From contig NVXA01000004.1 of NCBI GenBank assembly GCA_002746395.1, forward strand, positions 110,159-117,260: a DNA stretch of 7,102 nt. The letters run 5' to 3'. A program made the translations under genes and the position numbers. Shown one piece after another: positions 1 to 6,901 of the stretch (its first letter is position 1; each line of letters begins with the position of its first letter). The stretch is from Paracoccaceae bacterium (GTDB taxonomy: Bacteria > Pseudomonadota > Alphaproteobacteria > Rhodobacterales > Rhodobacteraceae). Under the pieces are notes generated by a model. The model was not told the origin of the DNA. It did not search any database and saw only the letters and a program-made list of their open reading frames with translations.

Positions 1-1289
<1,289 letters not shown>

Positions 1290-1314
1290 CTAACAGGCGC
1301 ACGTCCAGTGGGTT

Positions 1315-2022
1315 CTATACCGCTATTTTGTGTTCCACAGGCATTTCCGCCGGATTTCGAAGAACATAGCCGCGACCCCAAACTGTTTCGATATAGTTTT
1401 CGCCGTTCATATTGTTTGAAAGCTTTTTGCGCAACTTACATATGAATACATCGATAATTTTCAGTTCTGGCTCGTCCATTCCGCCATACAAATGGTTCAG
1501 GAACATCTCTTTGGTCAGCGTTGTTCCTTTACGAAGCGACAGAAGTTCCAACATTTGGTACTCTTTACCAGTCAAATGCATTGGCTCATCGTCGATCGAC
1601 ACCGTTTTGGCATCAAGGTTAACCTTAATGCGACCGGTTTCAATAACCGACTGTGCATGACCTTTTGAGCGGCGAACGATTGCGTGAATGCGCGCGACCA
1701 ACTCTTCACGGTGGAACGGTTTGGTTAGATAGTCATCCGCGCCAAAGCCGAAACCTTTGATTTTGCTTTCAGGATCATCCATGCCCGACAGAATCAGAAT
1801 AGGTGTATCAATCTTGGCCAACCTAAGTTGCCGCAACACTTCATGCCCGTTCATATCCGGCAAATTCAAATCCAACAGAATGATGTCGTAATCATACAAC
1901 TTGGCCAGGTCGATACTTTCTTCCCCCAAATCTGTCGAATAAACATTCAAATTCGCGCTAGCGAGCATCATTTCGATGCTTTTGGAGGTTGTCGGATCGT
2001 CTTCTACTAACAAAACACGCAT
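1315..2022 (-). CDS. ctrA: Response regulator CtrA, cell-cycle/motility master regulator
   Basis: CtrA is an OmpR-type response regulator that binds TTAA-N7-TTAA sites. It controls cell-cycle genes in Caulobacter, and mainly flagellar, chemotaxis and gene-transfer-agent genes in Rhodobacterales. The product has 235 residues. The receiver domain (1-118) begins MRVLLVEDD, with acidic pocket Glu7, Asp8 and Asp9, phospho-acceptor Asp51 in LLDLNLPD, switch residue Ser79 and Lys101. The winged-helix domain (about 125-225) has LTGKEYQML (150-158), Thr170 and the recognition helix [16 protein letters not shown] (186-201). The start is ATG 2022-2020: it gives the canonical family N terminus and has AAGGA nine bases upstream. 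An in-frame TTG at 2028 is only three bases from that SD. The protein ends Ile-Ala-Val, not the Ala-Ala degradation tag of Caulobacter CtrA. sciP lies 103 bp upstream on the same strand. Confidence 0.97.
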   Translation of the reverse strand: MRVLLVEDDPTTSKSIEMMLASANLNVYSTDLGEESIDLAKLYDYDIILLDLNLPDMNGHEVLRQLRLAKIDTPILILSGMDDPESKIKGFGFGADDYLTKPFHREELVARIHAIVRRSKGHAQSVIETGRIKVNLDAKTVSIDDEPMHLTGKEYQMLELLSLRKGTTLTKEMFLNHLYGGMDEPELKIIDVFICKLRKKLSNNMNGENYIETVWGRGYVLRNPAEMPVEHKIAV

Positions 2023-2030
2023 ACACAAAT

Positions 2031-2036
2031 TTCCTT
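2031..2036 (-). promoter_or_regulatory. Ribosome binding site that decides the ctrA start
   Basis: The minus strand reads AAAGGAAA just before TTTGTGT-ATG. The AGGA core lies nine bases from ATG 2022-2020 but only three from the alternative TTG at 2028-2026. The ATG is therefore preferred, and it yields the family-standard MRVLL N terminus. Confidence 0.6.
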
Positions 2037-2068
2037 TTATAAAGCGGCCCCTACCGATCCTTCACACT

Positions 2069-2098
2069 ATATTAGTAAAAAGGTTAACCAGAAGTTAC
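2069..2098 (-). promoter_or_regulatory. Putative CtrA-controlled promoter of ctrA
   Basis: A near-consensus CtrA box lies at 2084-2098. On the plus strand it is TTAA-N7-TTAC; on the minus strand GTAA-N7-TTAAC, matching 7 of 8 core bases plus the trailing C of the Caulobacter consensus. Nine bases downstream in the ctrA direction is TAATAT (2074-2069), a good -10 hexamer. The box therefore overlaps the -35 region, which otherwise has no TTGACA-like hexamer; this is the usual layout of CtrA-activated promoters. No GANTC methylation site occurs in the 103-bp gap. The sites are seen in the sequence. Autoregulation is known for CtrA in Caulobacter and inferred here. Confidence 0.55.
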
Positions 2099-2125
2099 CA
2101 ACTTTAGGTTGAATGTAAACTCCCC

Positions 2126-2404
2126 TTATGGTTGTCGATATTTTTTCAAGTGCGTAACCCGTAATCCGCCGCGGCCATGCTCCAACATCGCGGATTGCCA
2201 TAACTCGTACTCTTCCTCCGACAGGTTATACATCTCGCAGGCTTCCTCCAGACTAAGCAGTCCGGCAGTGACCGCCAGCACAACCGTAACCTTGCGCCGT
2301 ATCACCCATCGCCGTGTCGATTTTGGCGGCAGATCACTGCGTGTTAATACAGTTCCATCCGGCAATTTGACAAAACTTGGTCCGTCAATTTTCTTAATAA
2401 GCAT
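2126..2404 (-). CDS. sciP: CtrA-inhibitory DNA-binding protein SciP (DUF1153)
   Basis: SciP is a small helix-turn-helix protein that in Caulobacter binds CtrA and DNA and blocks transcription of CtrA-activated promoters. The product has 92 residues, close to the family length of about 90-95. Family features are an N-terminal beta-like segment with a PDG turn (15-17), DLPP (24-27), the signature RRWVIRRK (31-38), the HTH around GLLSLEEACEMYNLSEEEYELW (about 48-69, read here as two helices) and a C-terminal HGRGGLRVT stretch (76-84). ATG 2404-2402 is preceded by GAGAGGG at a suitable distance. It lies directly upstream of ctrA on the same strand, so the regulator and its antagonist may be partly cotranscribed. 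It is divergent from mnmA across a 118-bp gap with a second CtrA-like box. The function is known for the family and assigned here by the motif pattern. Confidence 0.93.
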   Translation of the reverse strand: MLIKKIDGPSFVKLPDGTVLTRSDLPPKSTRRWVIRRKVTVVLAVTAGLLSLEEACEMYNLSEEEYELWQSAMLEHGRGGLRVTHLKKYRQP

Positions 2405-2447
2405 AATGCCCTCTCTCTTTACCCGACGCCAGCATCAGCCCTGCAAG

Positions 2448-2462
2448 TTAACCAGAGGTAAA
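2448..2462. promoter_or_regulatory. Second CtrA-like box, between sciP and mnmA
   Basis: The plus strand reads TTAA-CCAGAGG-TAAA; the minus strand reads TTTA-N7-TTAAC. This matches 7 of 8 consensus bases with the exact 7-base spacer and the trailing C. It shares GTTAACCAGA with the box ahead of ctrA, in the same orientation. It lies 43 bp ahead of the sciP ATG and just upstream of the proposed mnmA -35, so it could activate sciP, influence mnmA, or both. No clear -10 hexamer is visible on the sciP side. Confidence 0.5.
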
Positions 2463-2470
2463 TGCGCCCC

Positions 2471-2498
2471 TTGTTAGTGTTTACATTTTTATTATATA
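2471..2498 (+). promoter_or_regulatory. Putative sigma70 promoter of mnmA
   Basis: TTGTTA (2471-2476) and TATATA (2493-2498) are separated by 16 bases in an AT-rich stretch that stands out from its surroundings. Transcription would begin near 2505, leaving a short leader before the AGGAG ribosome binding site (2513-2517), five bases from ATG 2523. The hexamers are imperfect, so the exact position is uncertain. Confidence 0.5.
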
Positions 2499-2522
2499 GC
2501 AACCTATCTGACAGGAGCCTCC

Positions 2523-3656
2523 ATGACCCACCCCGTAAACAGCCTTGGATTTGCCAAACCCGAAAGCGAAACCCGTGTGGTTGTAGCTATGTCCGGTGGC
2601 GTCGACAGCTCCGTCGTGGCGGCCAAACTGGCGCGCGAGGGCTATGACGTGGTTGGCGTCACCCTGCAGCTTTATGACCACGGGGCCGCACTGGCCAAAA
2701 AAGGTGCATGTTGTGCGGGGCAAGACATTCACGACGCCCGCCGCGTAGCCGAAGAAATGGGGTTTCCGCACTACGTTCTGGATTATGAGAACAAGTTTAA
2801 AGAATCCGTGATTGATGAATTCGCCGATGCCTATCTGGCGGGCGCGACCCCTGTTCCCTGCATTCGTTGCAACGAGAAAGTCAAATTCCGTGATCTTCTG
2901 GAAACCGCCAAAGACCTGAACGCCGACTGCATGGCGACGGGTCACTATATCCAGCGCTTTGAGGGCGACAAAGCCGAACTTCACATGGCCGCTGATCACA
3001 CCCGTGATCAAAGCTATTTCCTGTTTACCACCAAACAGGATCAGCTCGACTACCTGCGGTTCCCGCTTGGGCATCTGACCTCCAAGGCCGAGACCCGCGC
3101 GCTCGCCGCCGAATTCGGGCTGGCCGTGGCGGACAAACCCGACAGTCAGGATATCTGTTTTGTACCAAACGGGTCTTACGCCGCCGTTATCGAAAAACTG
3201 CGCCCCGGTGCAGCGGACCCCGGCGACATCGTTCATATGGACGGTGAAATCCTTGGCCAGCATAACGGCATCATCCACTATACCATCGGGCAGCGCCGTG
3301 GCCTTGGCATTGGCGGGCGCGAACCGCTTTATGTGGTCAAACTCGACCCTGATACCAAACAGGTGATTGTTGGTCCTAAGGAAGCACTGGCAAAACATCG
3401 CTTTTCGATCAGTGAAATAAACTGGCTGGGCGACGAGGATTTCCAAACCGCTGCCGGAAATGGCTGGGAGATGCGCGTCAAAGTGCGCTCAACCCGCCCA
3501 CCCAAAGCCGCGCGAATTTTCCCGACAGGGCCAAACAGTGCCGAAGTAGAACTTGAAATCCCCGAAGAAGGCGTATCCCCCGGGCAGGCTTGCGTTTTTT
3601 ATGCCCCCGACAGCACCCGCATATTGGGTGGCGGCTGGATACAAAAAACCACTTGA
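2523..3656 (+). CDS. mnmA: tRNA-specific 2-thiouridylase MnmA
   Basis: MnmA uses ATP to activate C2 of the wobble uridine U34 in tRNA-Lys, -Glu and -Gln. It then installs sulfur received from a persulfide relay, giving the s2U part of mnm5s2U; it is cytoplasmic. The product has 377 residues, the normal length. The PP-loop SGGVDSS (24-30) binds ATP. The catalytic cysteine pair is Cys116 in CIRCN (113-117) and Cys212 in SQDICF (208-213). Other family signatures are ATGHY (138-142), DQSYFL (162-167), the central [14 protein letters not shown] stretch and the C-terminal beta-barrel region ending GGGWI. The N-terminal 17 residues before the PP-loop strand form a short extension. AGGAG lies five bases before the ATG. 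The M20 peptidase gene follows 53 bp later in the same direction and may share the transcript. Nothing essential is missing. Confidence 0.97.
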   Translation: MTHPVNSLGFAKPESETRVVVAMSGGVDSSVVAAKLAREGYDVVGVTLQLYDHGAALAKKGACCAGQDIHDARRVAEEMGFPHYVLDYENKFKESVIDEFADAYLAGATPVPCIRCNEKVKFRDLLETAKDLNADCMATGHYIQRFEGDKAELHMAADHTRDQSYFLFTTKQDQLDYLRFPLGHLTSKAETRALAAEFGLAVADKPDSQDICFVPNGSYAAVIEKLRPGAADPGDIVHMDGEILGQHNGIIHYTIGQRRGLGIGGREPLYVVKLDPDTKQVIVGPKEALAKHRFSISEINWLGDEDFQTAAGNGWEMRVKVRSTRPPKAARIFPTGPNSAEVELEIPEEGVSPGQACVFYAPDSTRILGGGWIQKTT

Positions 3657-3678
3657 ACATCCGGCCAAAAATGACACT

Positions 3679-3702
3679 CTTCGTTTAACCACTTAAACGG
3701 AG
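3679..3702 (+). promoter_or_regulatory. Predicted stem-loop covering the M20 peptidase ribosome binding site
   Basis: CTTCGTTTAA (3679-3688) pairs with TTAAACGGAG (3693-3702) around a CCAC loop. This gives ten base pairs, one a T-G wobble, and the inner seven (CGTTTAA/TTAAACG) are a perfect inverted repeat. The 3' arm ends in GGAG (3699-3702), the Shine-Dalgarno sequence seven bases before ATG 3710, so folding would mask it. There is no following T-run to make a terminator of mnmA. A GANTC site (GAGTC, 3700-3704) overlaps the arm. The pairing is directly visible; translational control is inferred. Confidence 0.5.
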
Positions 3703-3709
3703 TCCCCTC

Positions 3710-5086
3710 ATGTCAAACCTCGAAGCTATCCTCGCCAAAGCTGACGAAAGCCAACCAGCCGCGCTTGAACGCCTGTTCGAACTGCTGCGAATCGAGAGTA
3801 TATCGACCGACTCGGCTTATGCTTCTGAATGCGTAAAAGCCGCTGATTGGTTGGTGGCACAGCTTAATGACATTGGTTTCACCGCATCACGGCGTGATAC
3901 AGACGGCCACCCGATGGTCGTGGCCCATTCGGGTGGCGAGGGACAGCATATATTGTTCTATGGCCACTACGACGTGCAGCCAGTTGACCCACTGGACCTG
4001 TGGGACCGCCCACCGTTTGCCCCCGCAATCGAAGACACCCCGAAAGGCAAAGTCATCCGTGCGCGCGGGGCGTCCGATGACAAAGGCCAGCTTATGACAT
4101 TTGTGGAGGCATGCCGCGCTTGGAAAGATGTCACTGGTGATTTGCCCGGCAACATCTCTATTCTGTTCGAGGGCGAAGAAGAAAGCGCCTCCCCCTCCCT
4201 CGTGCCGTTTTTGACGCAGCATGCCGAAGAGCTGAAAGCCGATTTCGCATTGGTGTGTGATACAGGCCTTTGGGATTCCGACACGCCTGCCATCACCACC
4301 ATGTTGCGTGGTCTCGTCGCCGAAGATTTCACCATCCACGCTGCCAACCGAGATTTGCATTCCGGCAAATACGGTGGCCCCGCCATCAACCCCATCCGCG
4401 TGCTAACCCGCATTTTAGGTGGCCTGCACGATGACACAGGCCGCGTGACGATACCGGATTTCTATGAAGGCGTGCCGCGCATAAGCAATTCTCTAAAAGC
4501 CAAATGGGATGCCCTTAACTTCGACACTGAAGGTTTTCTAAGCGATGTCGGCCTAACCACCCCCGCTGGTGAAGACGGGTACACTGCGATGGAACAAATC
4601 TGGTGCCGCCCGACATGCGATATCAACGGCATAAACGGCGGGTACACAGGCGAAGGTTTCAAAACCGTTCTACCCGCAGAAGCCCACGCCAAAGTCAGCT
4701 TTCGTCTTGTGGGCACCCAAGACCCCGAAGCCATCAGCGCCGCGTTTCGTAAATACATCACCGATAACCTGCCAGCGGATTGCAGCGTGACCTTCCATTC
4801 CGAAGATCGCGCCGCCGCCACTAACCTGCCCGTTGATGCCCCAGAATTCGCCCTCGCCCACAAAGCATTAAGTGATGAGTGGCAAAATGAGGCCATGTTC
4901 ATCGGCATGGGCGGCTCCATCCCGATCGTCGGGCATTTCCAAGAAATCCTAGGCATGGATTCGGTGCTAATCGGGTTTGGCCAAGAAAATGACCAAATCC
5001 ATTCGCCCAATGAAAAATACGATGTCCGCTGTTTCGAAAAAGGCACCCGCAGCTGGATTCGCGTCCTGCACGCGCTGCAAAGTTAA
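3710..5086 (+). CDS. M20-family metallopeptidase (dipeptidase/ArgE-DapE-like)
   Basis: This is a cytoplasmic dizinc hydrolase of peptidase family M20, the group of carnosinase-like dipeptidases, ArgE/DapE deacylases and carboxypeptidase G2. The product has 458 residues, typical for the dipeptidase branch, with no signal peptide. Metal and catalytic residues are all visible: His86 and Asp88 in GHYDVQP, bridging Asp123 in GASDDKGQ, base Glu157 and ligand Glu158 in EGEEES, Asp184 in CDTG, and His431 in IHSPNEKY. His217 in DLHSGKYGG belongs to the inserted lid/dimerisation domain (about 200-340). The WDRPPF stretch (98-103) is typical of dipeptidase-type members. Substrate cannot be read from the sequence; small peptides or N-acyl amino acids are plausible. 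GGAG seven bases upstream supports the ATG. It follows mnmA closely and overlaps the convergent hydrolase gene at the stop codon. Confidence 0.93.
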   Translation: MSNLEAILAKADESQPAALERLFELLRIESISTDSAYASECVKAADWLVAQLNDIGFTASRRDTDGHPMVVAHSGGEGQHILFYGHYDVQPVDPLDLWDRPPFAPAIEDTPKGKVIRARGASDDKGQLMTFVEACRAWKDVTGDLPGNISILFEGEEESASPSLVPFLTQHAEELKADFALVCDTGLWDSDTPAITTMLRGLVAEDFTIHAANRDLHSGKYGGPAINPIRVLTRILGGLHDDTGRVTIPDFYEGVPRISNSLKAKWDALNFDTEGFLSDVGLTTPAGEDGYTAMEQIWCRPTCDINGINGGYTGEGFKTVLPAEAHAKVSFRLVGTQDPEAISAAFRKYITDNLPADCSVTFHSEDRAAATNLPVDAPEFALAHKALSDEWQNEAMFIGMGGSIPIVGHFQEILGMDSVLIGFGQENDQIHSPNEKYDVRCFEKGTRSWIRVLHALQS

Positions 5087-5925
5087 AGGCCAGCGGCGCG
5101 TAAAAAGGCGACCATCTCGTGGCCATGCTCCTCGATCTTGTCGATGGAGCCGTGGTGCGCGCCCGCAATCAACAGCGATTGGTCCTTGCCCGCCATATTG
5201 GCCTTGATCGCCTCGAAGTCGGAAACCGGCACGGCCTTGTCCGCGTCGCCATGCACCAGAAGAACGGGGCCGGAAACGGCTTTGATCGTCTCCATCGGTG
5301 CGATGTCATCGAACTTGTGCCCGATTAACATCTCGATATAGCGCAGCACAAGTTTGATAAGTTTTGCGGGCATCCGCAGTCGTTGCAGCCATCGTTGCAT
5401 CAACCATTCAGGGTGGGCAAAACTGGCAATGCTGATCACTCCCGCGATGTCATCCCTTCGCGACGCCTCCAGCAACACCGCCGCCGCGCCCACCGAATGT
5501 CCAAGCAAAGCGACCTTAGATGTTTGCGTATTCGCATAAAGCCAGTCAACCGCAGCGCCAGCATCCTTGGCAAACTTCGGCATGGCCGAATGCCCATCCC
5601 ACGGGCTTTGCCCATGGTTGCGCGCATCAATCAACAGCACATTCATGCCAGCATCATACAATGGCTGTGCCACAGGTAGCATAATTTCAGCATTCGCGCC
5701 CCAACCATGCAAAACCACCACGCTCGGTGCATCTGACGCGTCCGATGCCTCTAGATACCAGCCAAACAGGGCCTTACCTCGCCGGATAGGCACGCTGACT
5801 TGCCGGAAAACCATCCCGTGATCGCCCGGATCACGGGTTTCAATCACACGCGGTGCCTTGAAGCCGATATGAATGGCAAGCACAAAAACCGTGACCAAAA
5901 CCGCAACGATCAACAGGTAAATCAT
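5083..5925 (-). CDS. Membrane-anchored alpha/beta hydrolase
   Basis: The product is a 280-residue serine hydrolase of the alpha/beta fold with no assignable substrate. Residues 1-22 form one hydrophobic segment (MIYLLIVAVLVTVFVLAIHIGF) without a clear cleavage site, so an N-terminal membrane anchor is likely. The fold shows HGWG (73-76, oxyanion region), DARNHGQS (100-107), the nucleophile elbow GHSVG with Ser144, the acid in HGDADKAVP (probably Asp229) and His257 or His258 in GAHHGS. The sequence DARNHG is typical of the BAAT/lysophospholipase-like hydrolase group. Its ATG at 5925 lies three bases after the stop of the 85-residue gene, so translation is probably coupled in one operon with it and the aldolase. 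Its stop interleaves with that of the convergent M20 gene. A perfect 9-bp inverted repeat lies in codons 30-37. An esterase, lipase or thioesterase role is possible. Confidence 0.9.
   Translation of the reverse strand: MIYLLIVAVLVTVFVLAIHIGFKAPRVIETRDPGDHGMVFRQVSVPIRRGKALFGWYLEASDASDAPSVVVLHGWGANAEIMLPVAQPLYDAGMNVLLIDARNHGQSPWDGHSAMPKFAKDAGAAVDWLYANTQTSKVALLGHSVGAAAVLLEASRRDDIAGVISIASFAHPEWLMQRWLQRLRMPAKLIKLVLRYIEMLIGHKFDDIAPMETIKAVSGPVLLVHGDADKAVPVSDFEAIKANMAGKDQSLLIAGAHHGSIDKIEEHGHEMVAFLRAAGL
5815..5837. repeat. Perfect 9-bp inverted repeat inside the hydrolase gene
   Basis: CCCGTGATC (5815-5823) and GATCACGGG (5829-5837) are exact reverse complements separated by GCCCG. They lie over codons 30-37 of the hydrolase (Thr-Arg-Asp-Pro-Gly-Asp-His-Gly), just after the membrane segment. 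The stem is GC-rich and would be stable in mRNA. On the minus strand it is followed by ATGGTTTTCC, which has only a short T-run. Confidence 0.7.
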
Positions 5926-5928
5926 AAA

Positions 5929-6186
5929 TTAACGCCGTTTACGGCGACGTGGAGCCGCCATTTTATCCAGCCCCGCACGCAAAATTCCCGTCATCGGATG
6001 GTCCGGCCAGTTCGGCCCGTAATGCGCCAACATGGTTTTGATATGCGCGACGGGATCCTCGCTCGTAGGAACCCCTAAAGCCCAATCCAGAAATATTGGG
6101 CGGCAGGACACCTCTTCAATGCCTTCAATCCGGTACGCCTCGTATATCAGGCCGCGCGGATCGCACGCCAAATCACCCTTTTGCAT
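5929..6186 (-). CDS. Small protein of unknown function with a basic C-terminal tail
   Basis: I do not recognise a named family. The 85-residue product looks like a real conserved gene rather than a shadow: it has its own GGGAG ribosome binding site eight bases upstream, it overlaps the end of the aldolase gene by 14 bases, and the hydrolase starts three bases after its stop, all typical of an operon member. The N-terminal half has GDLACDPRGLIYEAYRIEGI and a lone second cysteine in VSCRPIFLDWALG. The middle is rich in His, Pro and Trp (HYGPNWPDHP). The last eleven residues, KMAAPRRRKRR, are strongly basic, suggesting contact with nucleic acid, acidic lipid or a protein partner. There is no signal peptide or membrane segment. 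Cys8 and Cys28 are too few for a classic zinc finger. I recall similar short proteins in roseobacter genomes, but this was not checked. Confidence 0.75.
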   Translation of the reverse strand: MQKGDLACDPRGLIYEAYRIEGIEEVSCRPIFLDWALGVPTSEDPVAHIKTMLAHYGPNWPDHPMTGILRAGLDKMAAPRRRKRR

Positions 6187-6892
6187 CTCGTAAACTCCCG
6201 TCCAGACTATCGCTCAGCGCCGCAACGTCGCCAGCCACGGAGATATGCGTAAACCCCAGCTTTGCAAGAGCGTGCGGAGTGCCCAGCGGAAATGTCACAG
6301 AACCGCAATCCAGACCATGCGCTTTGGCTACCTTTGCCACTTTGGCGGCAGCCGCTAAGGTCACATCACTATCAATCAATACACCCGCATCCGCCGAATA
6401 ATCGGACGGCCCGAAAAACAATTGCGTCACCCCCTCAACGGCGGCAATTTTTTCTATGTTCGCAAGCCCGGCAACCGATTCAATCTGCACGGAGACGAAA
6501 CCGTTCGCATTCCAACTTTTCTTATAGCTTTCAGAATTCCGCCCCCAACCACTGGCCCGAACAACCCTGCGCGCGTCCCCTCGCGCGCCCTTCGGGGCAT
6601 AATACGCCCGCGAAACAATCTGCGCTGCCTGCGCCGCAGATTCAACATTGGGCACCATAACGCCGCCTGCCCCAGCATCCAGAACCCGCTTGATCCATGC
6701 CTCGGTTCCTTCCGGCACACGCACAATCGCGCGAGCATGGCCCCCGATCGCCATCATTTGCACCTGCGCCGTTTCCACGCTCATCGGGCCATGCTCAAGG
6801 TCCACAACGATGAAATCAAACCCCGTTTGCGCCATAATTTCAGCGACCTGCGGGGATGGTAAATCCAGCCAACATCCATATTCAGGCATCAT
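6173..6892 (-). CDS. HpcH/HpaI-family aldolase
   Basis: This family comprises class II, metal-dependent aldolases on a TIM barrel that reversibly cleave 2-keto-3-deoxy acids to pyruvate or similar keto acids and an aldehyde (HpaI, GarL, RhmA/YfaU types). The product has 239 residues, slightly below the usual 250-267. Recognisable elements are GCWLDLPSP (6-14), VVDLEHGPMS with base His34, VRVP with Arg58 (pyruvate binding), GAGGVMVPNVES (74-85), metal ligands Glu138 in VQIES and Asp164 in FFGPSDYSADAG, and GARGDARR (102-109). All catalytic residues are present, so it is probably active; the natural aldehyde cannot be deduced. Two ATGs are in tandem. GGAG is three bases before 6892 and six before 6889, so translation may start at 6889. 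It follows the short upstream gene by nine bases and overlaps the 85-residue gene downstream. Confidence 0.93.
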   Translation of the reverse strand: MMPEYGCWLDLPSPQVAEIMAQTGFDFIVVDLEHGPMSVETAQVQMMAIGGHARAIVRVPEGTEAWIKRVLDAGAGGVMVPNVESAAQAAQIVSRAYYAPKGARGDARRVVRASGWGRNSESYKKSWNANGFVSVQIESVAGLANIEKIAAVEGVTQLFFGPSDYSADAGVLIDSDVTLAAAAKVAKVAKAHGLDCGSVTFPLGTPHALAKLGFTHISVAGDVAALSDSLDGSLRDAKG

Positions 6893-6901
6893 ATTCTCCG
6901 T

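Noticed and set aside
2023..2028. TTG at 2028 as the ctrA start
   Set aside because: It is too close to the AAGGA ribosome binding site and adds Met-Cys ahead of the canonical MRVLL N terminus.
2481..3446. 321-codon open frame antisense to mnmA
   Set aside because: It lies entirely opposite a fully motif-supported mnmA, has no family motif or ribosome binding site, and its composition (many Gly, Val, Phe and His) is typical of a shadow frame in GC-rich DNA.
3685..3696. TTAA-N4-TTAA ahead of the M20 gene as a CtrA box
   Set aside because: The spacer is four bases instead of seven; the repeat is better explained as the two arms of the SD hairpin.
3887..5046. Several antisense frames of 150-200 codons opposite the M20 gene
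   Set aside because: They are by-products of codon bias in the peptidase gene; the sense frame holds every catalytic residue.
5127..5150. Imperfect hairpin (GCTCC-TCGA / TCGA-T-GGAGC) as a terminator for the M20 gene
   Set aside because: It has a bulge, no T-run follows it, and it lies within coding sequence of the opposite gene. It is kept only as a weak candidate under the convergent-stop finding.
6558..6600. GC-rich self-complementary stretch in the aldolase gene
   Set aside because: It consists of short overlapping CGCG and CCCC/GGGG matches from Arg/Gly codons, with no single clean stem.
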